Below, in pieces: positions 22,506-31,519 of a stretch of 39,969 nucleotides of DNA. The stretch is from JBHENC01 sp051000345 (GTDB taxonomy: Bacteria > Acidobacteriota > Blastocatellia > Pyrinomonadales > Pyrinomonadaceae), in NCBI GenBank assembly GCA_051000345.1, contig JBPCOJ010000033.1:1-39969 (forward strand), written 5' to 3'. The first letter of the stretch is position 1; every line of letters begins with the position of its first letter. The notes under the pieces were generated by a model, which made no database searches, was not told where the DNA came from, and saw nothing but the letters and a program-made list of their open reading frames with translations. The position numbers and the translations under genes were made by a program.

Positions 22506-22543
22506 AAGGCCGGTTACATCACAAGTAACCGGCCTTATCTTTT
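22506..22543. terminator. Bidirectional intrinsic terminator between convergent units
   Basis: A 12-bp perfect stem AAGGCCGGTTAC (22506-22517) / GTAACCGGCCTT (22525-22536) with a 7-nt loop, followed by TATCTTTTG on the plus strand and by TTATTTTG on the minus strand. It separates the M16 pair (plus) from the DUF5916 gene (minus). Confidence 0.9.
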
Positions 22544-22556
22544 GTCACTGTGTTTT

Positions 22557-25106
22557 TTAGCTGAAGCTGCGGCGAAAGAGATACGACATTTTGATAAAAA
22601 AGGTGCGCCCGTTGCGTCTAAAACCCTGTTCGAGTTGGCCTGTGAAGGGCGAGAAACCATTGCGCTGCAAATCGTCGTTGTAGCCCAAGTAAAAGGCCGT
22701 GCCGGGATTCGGCGTGTAACCGAAAAGCAGTTGCCCGCGCACGCTTGTTTGCAGCGTGTCGTAGTCCACGCGCGCGCGTGTGAAGGCGAAACGCGAGAAT
22801 TGATACGTTGAGCGCAGAGAGAAAATGTTTTCGTCGAAGGCCGTGCGGTTCGTGTCTATGCGCTGCAAACGGCTCTTTGTGTAATCGAGCGAGGCGCGCA
22901 AGGAGTTCGTCGGCTTATACTCGAAACCGAAATCTATGTTTAGCAGGTTGCCCGCGCCCGGATCGAGCGGCGCATTCGGATCGAGCAGCGCGGCGGGACT
23001 GACGCGCGGAAAACGCTGCCCCGCGCCGAAATCGAAATCGAAAACACGACGGTCTAAGACGATGCGGGAATCAAAGCTATAGCGCTGGCTCGGCCTTGAA
23101 CTGCCGTAAAAGATAAAACTCGTTTTGTATGTCGAGCGCTCGGAATCATCGCCCGCGAAACCTTGCCTGCATGTTTTGGCAAGCACGCACGGCGAGCCAC
23201 GCTTCGTTCCGAATTCCTCTTCAAACAAACGCTCATAAGCCCTTCTGAAGCCGAAGCCGATGGAAGTGCGGTGTTGCAGATTAAAGCTTGCCTGCGGCTG
23301 AAAATCGAAGCGCTGCGAGCGTCCCTGCCAATCGAAGGTAGCGCCCAGCACGTTTGTCGCGCGCCATGAAATAATTTTCCGCTTCGGGTCTGGATCATTG
23401 TTGTAGCGAAGATACAGGTTTTCCTGATTGGTGTTGGTGCGCTGCGTGAAGCCTACGTCTGCGCGATAGTCGCGCGTGCGCCCCGTACCCTGTATTTGAT
23501 AGCCATAGTTGCGCTGGGTGAAATCGTAACGATATGAATAGCCGAAGCCGTTGCCGTTGCGGTAAATGTTTCGCCCTGCGTCCGCATCACGAAAGAAACG
23601 GCGCGAAGCGGTAGCGATTACATCGAAACCGAAAACGGCTTGCTTATCGAGGCGAAAGCGCCCGTCAAGCCCGCCGAGTCGATTGCGCCGCTCGATAAAA
23701 TTGTAGCTCGTTGCGATCAATCCGATGTTCGATTCCTTGCCGACATCGCGCTTGAGCCGCACAACGCCGATGGACGCGTTCTTGCCTATGAAATCCGCGA
23801 AGGGTCGTATGCGCGAAAAGCCGGGCGGCGAGGCTAAGTCTTCCTCGCTGAAATTGCCGGGCGCGTTGTCGGAAGCCAAGAGCACGCCGAACGAGTTGCG
23901 TCCGCGCTTGCCTGTGAGTTTCACGGCGTAATCGGGATCGATAATCGCGCGCGTGTTGAGCGCGTTGAGCGGCGTGTCGAAGATGTCTATGCCTTCGAGA
24001 AAGAACGGGCGTTTTTCTTCAAAGAAAATCGGAAAGCGTTGATTCGCGGTGACGACGAGTTGATCGGACTCGACTTGCGCAAAATCAGGATTTACGGCGA
24101 AATCTAAAGTGACAGTCGGCGTAAGGCTGAACTTGCCCGTTAAGCCCGGCTCGAATTTTACAGCGCCGTTGACGAGCCTTCCCGGATCGGTGCAGCCGTC
24201 GAACGGGAACACGCATTGCTGCATCGCGCGCTTGCGTTTGCCTGTTTCGGAAAGCGTCAGAGACGGAATCAATTCGAGCGTGCGCTCCGTCGAAATGCCT
24301 TCGAGTCCCGTAATGTGTCCTTCCTGATTGAGAAAGCCGGATTGATTGCGCGCCAGCGGCACCCATGAATCTATTTCATCGTTCAAGCGGTCTATGTTTC
24401 GCAAGAAGTGTATGCCCCATAGCTTGCCTTTGCCCGCTTCGTAGCGCAGAGACTTGAACGGAATCGCCACTTCGACTGTATAGCCGTCGCCCGTGATAAC
24501 GCCTTTGGATTCCATAACGATGTCAACGCTGAAATCTTCGCCGCTGCCTTCCGTCACGATGCCGTCCTGCTGTATGCCGAACGGATTAAAGCCGAAGACG
24601 TAGGCGCGCCGCCCGTCGTTGAAGGTGTCCAGAAAAACGCGCACGTTGTCTTCGCCGAACACTTGATCGCGCTTGGCGAGTGTGGCGCGCACCTTCGACG
24701 GATCATCGAAGGCGTGAAAGCCGAAATAGAGATGCTTCGCGTCGTAACCCATCAAAATTTCGGTGGGCTTTGACGGCGCAATGTTATCGCCCGGCTGTGT
24801 TTGATAAAAATCCTTGAAGACGGCGGCCTGTTTCCAAACTTCATCGTCGAGCTTGCCGTCGATGGCGGGCGCGGCCTCGAAACGCGGCACGCGCACAGGC
24901 TCCGATTTCTGCGGCGGCAGAGCATCCGCGCCTGTTTTGGCGACGCCCGCGACATCGACATCGGATTGTGATTTCGGCGCAGGCGTGGACGCGGGAGAAA
25001 CTCCAGATGATACCGGCGCGGTATTCGATTGCGCGCGCGCGAATGTGTGGAGCGCGCCGAAAAGCAGAAGCACAAGCACCAATTGTTTGAGATTAATAAT
25101 TGAATT
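22557..25106 (-). CDS. DUF5916-domain outer-membrane protein with N-terminal CBM9-like domain
   Basis: A large exported protein. Seen: signal peptide (INLKQLVLVLLLFGALHTFARAQ), a Pro/Ser-rich linker, a CBM9-like domain at about 70-260 (DGKLDDEVWKQAAVF, YDAKHLYFGFHAFDD, DGYTVEVAIPFKSLRY), then a long DUF5916 region of alternating polar/aromatic strands typical of a beta-barrel (NQRFPIFFEEKRPFFLEG), ending FFIKMSYLFRRSFS. The family is common in Bacteroidetes, Acidobacteria and similar phyla; carbohydrate or peptide surface binding is presumed but unproven. No ATG exists before the signal peptide. I chose TTG 25106 because AGGA lies 9 nt upstream and gives a canonical signal sequence; the frame is open to another TTG at 25166. 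Confidence 0.87.
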   Translation of the reverse strand, partial: NSIINLKQLVLVLLLFGALHTFARAQSNTAPVSSGVSPASTPAPKSQSDVDVAGVAKTGADALPPQKSEPVRVPRFEAAPAIDGKLDDEVWKQAAVFKDFYQTQPGDNIAPSKPTEILMGYDAKHLYFGFHAFDDPSKVRATLAKRDQVFGEDNVRVFLDTFNDGRRAYVFGFNPFGIQQDGIVTEGSGEDFSVDIVMESKGVITGDGYTVEVAIPFKSLRYEAGKGKLWGIHFLRNIDRLNDEIDSWVPLARNQSGFLNQEGHITGLEGISTERTLELIPSLTLSETGKRKRAMQQCVFPFDGCTDPGRLVNGAVKFEPGLTGKFSLTPTVTLDFAVNPDFAQVESDQLVVTANQRFPIFFEEKRPFFLEGIDIFDTPLNALNTRAIIDPDYAVKLTGKRGRNSFGVLLASDNAPGNFSEEDLASPPGFSRIRPFADFIGKNASIGVVRLKRDVGKESNIGLIATSYNFIERRNRLGGLDGRFRLDKQAVFGFDVIATASRRFFRDADAGRNIYRNGNGFGYSYRYDFTQRNYGYQIQGTGRTRDYRADVGFTQRTNTNQENLYLRYNNDPDPKRKIISWRATNVLGATFDWQGRSQRFDFQPQASFNLQHRTSIGFGFRRAYERLFEEEFGTKRGSPCVLAKTCRQGFAGDDSERSTYKTSFIFYGSSRPSQRYSFDSRIVLDRRVFDFDFGAGQRFPRVSPAALLDPNAPLDPGAGNLLNIDFGFEYKPTNSLRASLDYTKSRLQRIDTNRTAFDENIFSLRSTYQFSRFAFTRARVDYDTLQTSVRGQLLFGYTPNPGTAFYLGYNDDLQRNGFSPFTGQLEQGFRRNGRTFFIKMSYLFRRSFS

Positions 25107-25250
25107 CAATGTGTGTGTTCCTGCTTGCGCGATTGTTTTAGCATTGCTTTTGTTCAAGGCTTTCAAGCGAGTTTGTTTTTAACGCGCGCACAGAGAATAA
25201 AGTTTCATTTTCAGTAACGCTAATTTCTTCTCCATGCGCGCGGCTAAAAT

Positions 25251-26051
25251 TTACGAGCCAATCAAACTCACGTTGCCGGAAGCGGATGAGACGCGCAGGC
25301 GGCGTGAACCGTTGCCAACACGCCCGCGCGCGCGGCTGCCGGGGCCGTAGCGCCTGTCTTCAATCTGCAATGGAAAAGTCGTCTTGACAGCACCGGACGC
25401 GCTCGACATCTCGACTTCCGCATCCAGATTCGCGGGCAAACGCACATTAACATCTCCGCTCGCCGACGCAAATTTCATATCGTCCGTGCCTTCGAGCCGC
25501 GCTATTTCGACTTCGACGTTGCCGCTCGCGCTTTGCGCCGAAACCGTTCCCGAAGCATCACGCACACGCATTTCGCCGCTTGCCGTCGTCGCATGAATCG
25601 CGCCCGAAGTGTCCTTGATAAGCACATCGCCGCTCGCTGTGCCGACACGCACATCGCCCGCTACGACATTGCTGACTTCGATATTGCCGCTCGCCGTCGA
25701 AATCCGGTCTAGGTTGAGCCGCACGCCGCGCGGCACGCGAACATCAAAGCGCACGTCCGCCTGACAATTATAACGGCAGTCTGGATAGCTCGCGCGAATT
25801 TCGACGCGATTGCCGCTGCTCAAATCATCTATCTGCACTTTGTCGCGGTCGCGCCCTTCGCGGAAGGCATTGACCAAAACGGCGTCACCATCGTAGCCCG
25901 TAATCTTCATATTGCCGGACGCGTTACGCAAAGAGACGCTGCCGCCCGCGCTCAAGCGATACGATTTCTGAAAGTCCTGCGCCGCCGCCGTTGACGCGAC
26001 GAGCGCCAGCATGATGCCGGACAGTGCCAGCGCATGTAAGTTTCTTTTCAT
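25251..26051 (-). CDS. DUF4097-family exported beta-repeat protein
   Basis: A 266-aa protein with a signal peptide (LALSGIMLALVASTAAAQ) and then a repeated word of about 18-20 residues: TASGNIEV, TASGDVLI, TASGEMRV, SASGNVEV, SASGDVNV, SSASGNVSL. This is the DUF4097 pattern, thought to form a right-handed parallel beta helix, and sometimes called a putative adhesin. Only two Cys are present (in DCRYNC), likely a disulfide near the N-terminal part. It has the same fold as the gene at 27603 and lies in the same sigma-factor cluster. Role: cell-surface or periplasmic structural; exact function unknown. Confidence 0.9.
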   Translation of the reverse strand: MKRNLHALALSGIMLALVASTAAAQDFQKSYRLSAGGSVSLRNASGNMKITGYDGDAVLVNAFREGRDRDKVQIDDLSSGNRVEIRASYPDCRYNCQADVRFDVRVPRGVRLNLDRISTASGNIEVSNVVAGDVRVGTASGDVLIKDTSGAIHATTASGEMRVRDASGTVSAQSASGNVEVEIARLEGTDDMKFASASGDVNVRLPANLDAEVEMSSASGAVKTTFPLQIEDRRYGPGSRARGRVGNGSRRLRVSSASGNVSLIGS

Positions 26052-26093
26052 GGTTGTTTAGCTTCCTTTTCAATTAATTTTCATCGGTTAATT

Positions 26094-27464
26094 TCAACGA
26101 GGTGTTTGAATGGCTTCGCTTTGCTGCAATACGAAATCGCCTTTGCGCGTGCCCGGTTTGATCGTCCATCCGGCGCTTAGATCGAGCGTCCAGCCGTCGC
26201 CGCGCAAAGCTCGTGCATTCCGTTGCGAGTCCAATTCAGGCGACGCCGGAACATAAATCTTCGTGAACATTTCATTCATCAAAGCGCCCTCTGTGACGTT
26301 GAGCACGCCCCACACATCGACAACGCGTATCGTCGGATAGATCGTGCCGCGCCCGTCGAGCGGCAATACGTTGTTCGGATTAAATTGCAGGCTCATTTTT
26401 TTCAGCGGAATGAGAAGCAGGGTTCCGTCAACGAGCCTCGCGCGATACGACGCGAGTCGCTGCTGCCGCTGTTTCTCGCGCTCGTTCTCTGTTTTAGCAA
26501 GCGCGTCGCCGCTGTAATTCGTTGCGGCGGAGGCAGCTTCTTGTTTGACGTTCGCCGGTAGTTTTATGGATAGCGCGCGCTGTAACAGCAATCCCAAATC
26601 ATCGGCGGGCCGGAGATTTTTCCGCCACGCCGCTCCGCCGGTTGCGTCGTCGAGCAGAATTCCGTAAGCAGGCACCGACGCATAAGCGAACGAGCGCACG
26701 AAGGTTTCTCTTTTCTCGGCTTCCTTTAATTGGGCGGCGACATGCTGCGCGACATACGGCCTGCCGCTTAACTTCACTCCTGTGTATTCGGCGAGGCCTT
26801 CGTGCATTTCCAGCGCGCGTTCTTCCGCTTCCGCTCCCGGAAACAATGTTCGGCGATAGGCGCGAAACATCAACGCGTTTCTTATCGCCGCGCGACGCTC
26901 CTCGTCGTCGCGCTTTGTTAAAGCAGCCGCGAGAGCGTGCCATTCGAGTTGCAGCCAGAGGCGTCCCTGCGGCGAATCCAGATGAGCGTTGGCGGGCATC
27001 GACGCCGGAAGTTTGAGCGCATCCTGTATGCGATGCCATGATTCGTGAGCCAGCAAATTCGCCCGCTCGAATTTGTTTTCAGGCAGCGGCCATTTAATCA
27101 TCGCCCACTTTGTGCCGCTCCAATTAGTCGCCGTGTTTGCGATGTTCACGCGCTCCGGCAATTGCCCTGTGAAAACATTTCCCTGCTTCGTCAAGCTGCC
27201 TTCCGCATCCTGTTCGTTAGCGACGATAAAACGCGTTTTCGGATCGACGAACAGAAGCGGCGCGCACAAGGACACGCCCCAGAGATAGCCACCGTCCGCG
27301 CGGCAAACGTTTTCCGCTTCCTGAAAGTATTGCTGCGCCAGAGCCGTATCAATCGAAGCAGTTCGCGCCGCCGTAGAATTCGCGGACACGGCGACGCCGG
27401 AACAAGTCAAGAAGCAGAAACAAATTAATAAGCCGACTACATACTTCGATTTATTGCCACGCAT
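26094..27464 (-). CDS. Exported HExxH zinc metallopeptidase-like protein
   Basis: 456 aa from ATG 27464 (preceded by GGGAAG); 24 further codons are open upstream but lack a ribosome site and bury the signal peptide. Seen: signal sequence KYVVGLLICFCFLTCSGVAVSA, a zinc motif HESWH (His140, Glu141, His144) in LLAHESWHRIQ, then a second helix with EWHALAAALTK and HEGLAEYTGVK, candidate sites for the third ligand and substrate binding. I know no named family that fits with certainty; the HESWH..HEGLAEY layout resembles gluzincin-like peptidases. It sits between two DUF4097 genes, so its substrate may be a surface protein of the same cluster. Confidence 0.75.
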   Translation of the reverse strand: MRGNKSKYVVGLLICFCFLTCSGVAVSANSTAARTASIDTALAQQYFQEAENVCRADGGYLWGVSLCAPLLFVDPKTRFIVANEQDAEGSLTKQGNVFTGQLPERVNIANTATNWSGTKWAMIKWPLPENKFERANLLAHESWHRIQDALKLPASMPANAHLDSPQGRLWLQLEWHALAAALTKRDDEERRAAIRNALMFRAYRRTLFPGAEAEERALEMHEGLAEYTGVKLSGRPYVAQHVAAQLKEAEKRETFVRSFAYASVPAYGILLDDATGGAAWRKNLRPADDLGLLLQRALSIKLPANVKQEAASAATNYSGDALAKTENEREKQRQQRLASYRARLVDGTLLLIPLKKMSLQFNPNNVLPLDGRGTIYPTIRVVDVWGVLNVTEGALMNEMFTKIYVPASPELDSQRNARALRGDGWTLDLSAGWTIKPGTRKGDFVLQQSEAIQTPR

Positions 27465-27602
27465 AACGATCTTCCCTTCACGCAAACGTGCTCGCACGCC
27501 TGTCATGGTGTTTCTAAGGAGAGAACACCGCGCCAATCTATTTTGTGGCAGGATTTTTTTAAGCGGCGTGTGTTTGCCGTTATGAGTGCGGGATGGCGGG
27601 AA

Positions 27603-28595
27603 CTATTGACGACGCAAGCGCAGCGTGCCGCTGAAGGAAGAAAGCGTCAGCGAGGCATCGCCCGCGCCGAACGAGCCGTTGACAAGGCGCGAGGCTCTCT
27701 GCGAATCGTTGCTGGTAAAGGTGAGCGGAAGATTAATGAAGATAATGTCTCCACCACGCGAAACTCGTGCGTTGAATTGAAACGACGCGTCCGAAGGCAC
27801 GAGCAAATCGACGTTGCCGCTGATGGTTCGGAAGCGATAACGCCCGCCGCGCGCCAGCGCCCCCGTCATGCTGATGCTCCCGCTCACCGTCGCGGCTTCG
27901 ACGCGCGCTTGAGCGACGCGTTCGAGCCTGATGTTGCCGCTCGTCGTATGAATGTCTAGTTCATCGCTTGCCGAAGCATTCAGGCCGCGCGCTTCGATTG
28001 TGCCGCTGACGGAACGAAATCGCGCCGCGCCGCTCGAATCCTCCAATAGAATATCGCCGCTAACGCTCACGGCTTCCATATCCTTACCGATGCGGCGCGC
28101 TGTTGTCGTGCCGCTGACGGTTTGCACACGCGCCTCGCTTACGTCTTCGATGCGCACATCGCCGCTCGTCGTTTTCAGTTCGACAACGGCGCCGCGCGGC
28201 ACATTCAATTCGACATCGCTAAAAGCCGCGCAGTTGTTTCCCGCGCGCCCTTGTTTGCCGTTATCCGAATCAATCAACACGACTTCGACGCGCGTTGCGG
28301 CGGCAGGCGCGACGGACGAGGCGGAGTTGCCGTTCGAGCCTTGCAGCAAAATATTCGCGGCGTTGGCGGAAACGGCGCGCACTTCGCTCTTGTCCCAGCC
28401 GCGCACCGCGATGTTGCCGGAAGCAATACACACCGTCACGGCAACTGAAAGATTAACTGTTAGCGTTCGTTCAAGCGTTTGATTCTCAGTAGCACTTTTG
28501 ATACGTGTCTTTTTTTGAAAGGCGAACGAGTGCGCACCGCTCAAATTTGCAGCGATAAAGAGAAGCGCAAGAATGCCGGGCGCAATTGTTTTCAT
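27603..28595 (-). CDS. DUF4097-family exported beta-repeat protein, larger paralogue
   Basis: 330 aa from ATG 28595 (GGTGA ribosome site 9 nt before; a TTG five codons upstream is less likely). Seen: signal peptide PGILALLFIAANLSGAHSFA, then repeats TSGDVRIEDVS, VSGTTTARRI, VSGDILLEDSS, VSGTIEARGL, TSGNIRLERV, VSGSISMTG and ISGNVDLLV, the same DUF4097 pattern as the protein at 25251. An Asn/Ser/Ala-rich loop follows the first strands. It begins 30 bp after the anti-sigma stop codon and is probably the first structural gene of the ECF regulon. Confidence 0.9.
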   Translation of the reverse strand: MKTIAPGILALLFIAANLSGAHSFAFQKKTRIKSATENQTLERTLTVNLSVAVTVCIASGNIAVRGWDKSEVRAVSANAANILLQGSNGNSASSVAPAAATRVEVVLIDSDNGKQGRAGNNCAAFSDVELNVPRGAVVELKTTSGDVRIEDVSEARVQTVSGTTTARRIGKDMEAVSVSGDILLEDSSGAARFRSVSGTIEARGLNASASDELDIHTTSGNIRLERVAQARVEAATVSGSISMTGALARGGRYRFRTISGNVDLLVPSDASFQFNARVSRGGDIIFINLPLTFTSNDSQRASRLVNGSFGAGDASLTLSSFSGTLRLRRQ

Positions 28596-28625
28596 TAAAG
28601 GAATCACCAAAAGTCTTACGATAGT

Positions 28626-29564
28626 TCAACGCGAGGCACTGGCAATCGTGTCCAGCAAGTCCAGTTTGCTCTGGTAAGCGACGAGCAGAAATTCCGTCGC
28701 GTCCGTGTCGCGCGGATGGCGCACGGCCTCGCGCCGCGTCGCATTGATGGCCTTATCGACAATCGCCAGATCGCGTTTGTAATCGACGCGCGCAGGCGAA
28801 GAAGTTTTTTCATCGTTCGCTTCAAGCGCGGCGGAGAGCGACGCGATGGCCTTCAGGTAACTTTGTTCGCCGGGCAAAAAATCTGCTGCCGAATCGGGAT
28901 GATGCGGACGACGCGCGGCAGTACCGGCGGCGGACAATTCATCATGCACCCGTTCGAGATTTGTTCGGCGCGCGCGTGTAATTTTTGCGACAGGCGCGAT
29001 AACTTCAACTCCACGCCGTGCGTCGTTCGCCGTTCTTGTCGAAACATTCGCTGCGAACGATTGAGTGTCTTGAATCTTAGGCGGCGCGTTCAACGCGTCG
29101 GGCGCGTGTATAACGGAATCGGCTCCGGTTTTGTTCGTCGCAATTTGCGGCGCAGTGCGGCGCGACCCAACGAAGAAAAGAAAAGAGCCGAGCAATATCA
29201 GAGCGGCAACGTAGGCAAACGCTACGCGGCGCGTATCAGGCAATGTAAAGAATGCGGCGAAGGCGTGCCGCCAATCAGCGAAATAATTAACGCGCTTTGT
29301 TCGCGGCTCGATGTTTGCAATCCTTTCATTCATCTGCGCGGCGATGTGTGCGTCGAGGCGCGCGCGCATTTTTTCAGTCGGCGGCTGCGCGGAAAACGCT
29401 TGACCGAATGCCGCATCGAGCAAGAATGTTTCGCTTTTAATTTCTCCCATCGCAACCGCGCAAAGCGAGCAGGCAAAGACGTGCGCCGCCACCGTCTCCG
29501 TTGTTTCGGCGGACAGTTCGCCGTCTAAATAGCTTTGCAACGTCGCTTCATCCGGGCAAATCAT
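28626..29564 (-). CDS. Zinc-finger anti-sigma factor
   Basis: A 312-aa membrane anti-sigma factor. Seen: N-terminal zf-HC2 zinc-binding domain with Cys3, His28, Cys32 and Cys35 (AAHVFACSLC); a membrane helix at about residues 113-133 (VAFAYVAALILLGSFLFFVG); and an extracytoplasmic region of about 170 residues ending SKLDLLDTIASASR. ATG 29564 overlaps the sigma factor TGA (ATGA), the standard coupled arrangement. The inner-face zinc domain should bind the sigma factor, and loss or oxidation of zinc or proteolysis would release it. The periplasmic part has no recognised sensor domain. Confidence 0.9.
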   Translation of the reverse strand: MICPDEATLQSYLDGELSAETTETVAAHVFACSLCAVAMGEIKSETFLLDAAFGQAFSAQPPTEKMRARLDAHIAAQMNERIANIEPRTKRVNYFADWRHAFAAFFTLPDTRRVAFAYVAALILLGSFLFFVGSRRTAPQIATNKTGADSVIHAPDALNAPPKIQDTQSFAANVSTRTANDARRGVEVIAPVAKITRARRTNLERVHDELSAAGTAARRPHHPDSAADFLPGEQSYLKAIASLSAALEANDEKTSSPARVDYKRDLAIVDKAINATRREAVRHPRDTDATEFLLVAYQSKLDLLDTIASASR

Positions 29565-30163
29565 TGCACCCCTCCGATCTTTCCGTGCATACGCACAAAT
29601 TCTTTGCGCCCGCGCGCGATGATGCTGCCGACATTCGTTTCCTTAATCGAAAGCGCGTGGGCGATCTCGCGGTACGAAAGCCCCTGTTGCTTTAGAAGCA
29701 AACAACTGCGCGTCGGCTCGCCGAGACGTTCGAGCGTGCGCCCGACGGCTTCGATTTCCGCGCGCCGTTCGTATTCCTTATCGGGCGCGGGAGATGCGTC
29801 ATCGTTTCGGAAAATTTCATCGCGCGCGTAATCGTCTTCGCGTGTCGCGGCGCGACGTTGCCCGCGCAGTGTGTTGCGTGCGGCGTTGATTGCCACACGC
29901 AAAAGCCACGCGCGCAGCAAGTCTTCTTCGGGCGCACATTCCATGCCGTTGTACAGTTTAATAAAAACTTCCTGCACGATGTCTTCCGCGAGCGCCGCGT
30001 CGCGCACCAGCGCATAAGCCGTGCGGTAAACATGGCGATGATGCAACACAAATGCGTCGTCGAAGCTGATTGAAAGTTTACTTGCCGTCGTCGCCGCCGC
30101 AGCGGTCTTCGCGTTCGGTGTGTGCGCCACAGATTCCGCCAGCATTATCATTTGTCCGCTCAT
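29561..30163 (-). CDS. ECF (group 4) RNA polymerase sigma factor
   Basis: 200 aa. Seen: region 2 (DDAFVLHHRHVYRTAYALVRD, AEDIVQEVFIKLYNG) and region 4 with LGEPTRSCLLLKQQGLSYREIAHALSIKETNVGSIIARGRK, a clear helix-turn-helix for the -35 element. A 20-residue Ala/Thr-rich N-terminal extension precedes region 2. No region 1.1 or 3, as expected for ECF factors. It is encoded just before its anti-sigma partner and heads the cluster that ends with the DUF5916 gene. The cluster as a whole suggests an envelope-stress or surface-remodelling regulon. Confidence 0.95.
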   Translation of the reverse strand: MSGQMIMLAESVAHTPNAKTAAAATTASKLSISFDDAFVLHHRHVYRTAYALVRDAALAEDIVQEVFIKLYNGMECAPEEDLLRAWLLRVAINAARNTLRGQRRAATREDDYARDEIFRNDDASPAPDKEYERRAEIEAVGRTLERLGEPTRSCLLLKQQGLSYREIAHALSIKETNVGSIIARGRKEFVRMHGKIGGVQ

Positions 30164-30278
30164 TCTACGCGCTCTCTAATAAGTAAACACCGCGCGCGCT
30201 TTTTTTGTGGCAACTATTTTCGCACGCCGCCATTCGCTCACGATTTGGCGTAATTGCACGCGCCGCATTATATTGTAT

Positions 30279-30287
30279 TGCTATTAT
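30279..30287 (+). promoter_or_regulatory. Extended -10 (TGCTATTAT) of hemE, leaderless geometry
   Basis: TGCTATTAT ends 6 nt before ATG 30294, the same spacing as at the 18269 gene. If used, the transcript starts at that ATG. Confidence 0.55.
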
Positions 30288-30293
30288 TTCAAC

Positions 30294-31466
30294 ATGAAAA
30301 TTAATTTTCCCGAACGCGCGGTATGTTACACGAAGATGCGCGCGACAGTTTTCGATCATACAAAATTCGCCGAAAGCATGACAAAAGAAGCAATCGCCAC
30401 GAAAGACCAAAGCGCAACCGTGTTTGCCACTACAAAAGCACTTCAAGACAGCCCGTTTATGCGCGCGTGCCGCCGCGAGCCTGTGCTGTATACGCCGATC
30501 TGGTTAATGCGGCAGGCCGGGCGCTACATGCAGGAATACCGTGAAGTCCGTGCGCGCACGACGTTTCTCGAACTTTGCAAACGCCCTGAACTCGCAACGG
30601 AAGTTACGGTTTATGCTGCCGAGCGTTTGGGCGTCGATGCGGCGATTATCTTCGCGGACATTTTGCTGATCGTCGAACCGATGGGCATCGAACTCGAATT
30701 TGCTAAAGGCGAAGGCCCGCAGCTTCACAATCCCATACGCACGAGCGCGGACGTTGATCGACTGCGCGAAGTCGAATCCGTTGACTCGCTCGATTTCGTG
30801 ATGGAAGCGATTCGCCAGACGCGCCGCGCGCTGAAACCCGATTTGCCCTTGATCGGATTCGCGGGCGCGCCCTTCACGCTCGCGTCTTACATTATCGAAG
30901 GCGGCTCGTCGAAGAATTACATTCACACCAAACGCTTGATCTACACGGACGCGGGCGCGTGGCATGAAATGATGTCGCGCATCGCTCGCTCGCTGGCGCG
31001 GTATCTCAATGCACAGATAGCGGCGGGCGCGCAGGCCGTTCAGCTTTTCGATTCATGGGTCGGTTGCTTGAGCCTTCACGATTACCGCGAATACGTTTTG
31101 CCGCACACGCGAAACGTGATCGAAAACATCACGCACGGCACGCCCGTTTTGCATTTCGGCACGGGGACGGCGGCGATGCTCGAAGCAATGAAGGAAGCGG
31201 GCGGCGACGTGATCGGCCTCGATTGGCGCGTCGATTTAAGCGACGCATGGCAGCGTTTGGGCGATGTCGCGGTGATGGGCAATCTCGATCCGATTACGCT
31301 TTTCACAAATCCGAATTACTTGCGCGGCGAAGCCAAACGCATCTTAGATGAAGCCGCTAATCGTCCCGGACATATCTTCAATCTCGGTCACGGCATTTTA
31401 CCGGAAACGCCCGTCGATAATGTCATCGCACTCGTTGACGCGGTGCATGAATTGAGCCGACGATAG
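30294..31466 (+). CDS. hemE: Uroporphyrinogen decarboxylase
   Basis: HemE removes four carboxyl groups from uroporphyrinogen III to give coproporphyrinogen III. Seen: TPIWLMRQAGRYMQEYRE (the family signature with the active-site Arg), AIIFADILLIVEPMG containing the catalytic Asp, IGFAGAPFTLASYIIEGG, LFDSWVGCLS, GLDWRVDLSDAW, and ILPETPVDNV. ATG 30294 is preferred because a strong -10 ends 6 nt before it, giving a 390-aa product; the alternative ATG 30378 gives 362 aa, closer to the family's usual 340-360, with an 84-nt leader. First gene of hemE-hemH-hemY. Confidence 0.95.
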   Translation: MKINFPERAVCYTKMRATVFDHTKFAESMTKEAIATKDQSATVFATTKALQDSPFMRACRREPVLYTPIWLMRQAGRYMQEYREVRARTTFLELCKRPELATEVTVYAAERLGVDAAIIFADILLIVEPMGIELEFAKGEGPQLHNPIRTSADVDRLREVESVDSLDFVMEAIRQTRRALKPDLPLIGFAGAPFTLASYIIEGGSSKNYIHTKRLIYTDAGAWHEMMSRIARSLARYLNAQIAAGAQAVQLFDSWVGCLSLHDYREYVLPHTRNVIENITHGTPVLHFGTGTAAMLEAMKEAGGDVIGLDWRVDLSDAWQRLGDVAVMGNLDPITLFTNPNYLRGEAKRILDEAANRPGHIFNLGHGILPETPVDNVIALVDAVHELSRR

Positions 31467-31472
31467 ACAACG

Positions 31473-31519
31473 AATTTCTTAATGAACCAATTTCTTAATG
31501 AACCAATTTCTTATGAACC
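31473..31519 (+). repeat. Tandem 16-bp repeat containing the hemH start codons
   Basis: AATTTCTTAATGAACC occurs at 31473-31488 and 31489-31504, followed by a 15-nt copy missing one A (31505-31519). Each unit contains an ATG (31482, 31498, 31513). The last two are in the hemH frame; the first is not. Confidence 0.85.

Noticed and set aside
28716..29528. A 270-codon plus-strand frame opposite the anti-sigma gene
   Set aside because: It is antisense to the coupled anti-sigma/sigma pair, has an Arg/Cys-rich composition and no ribosome site.
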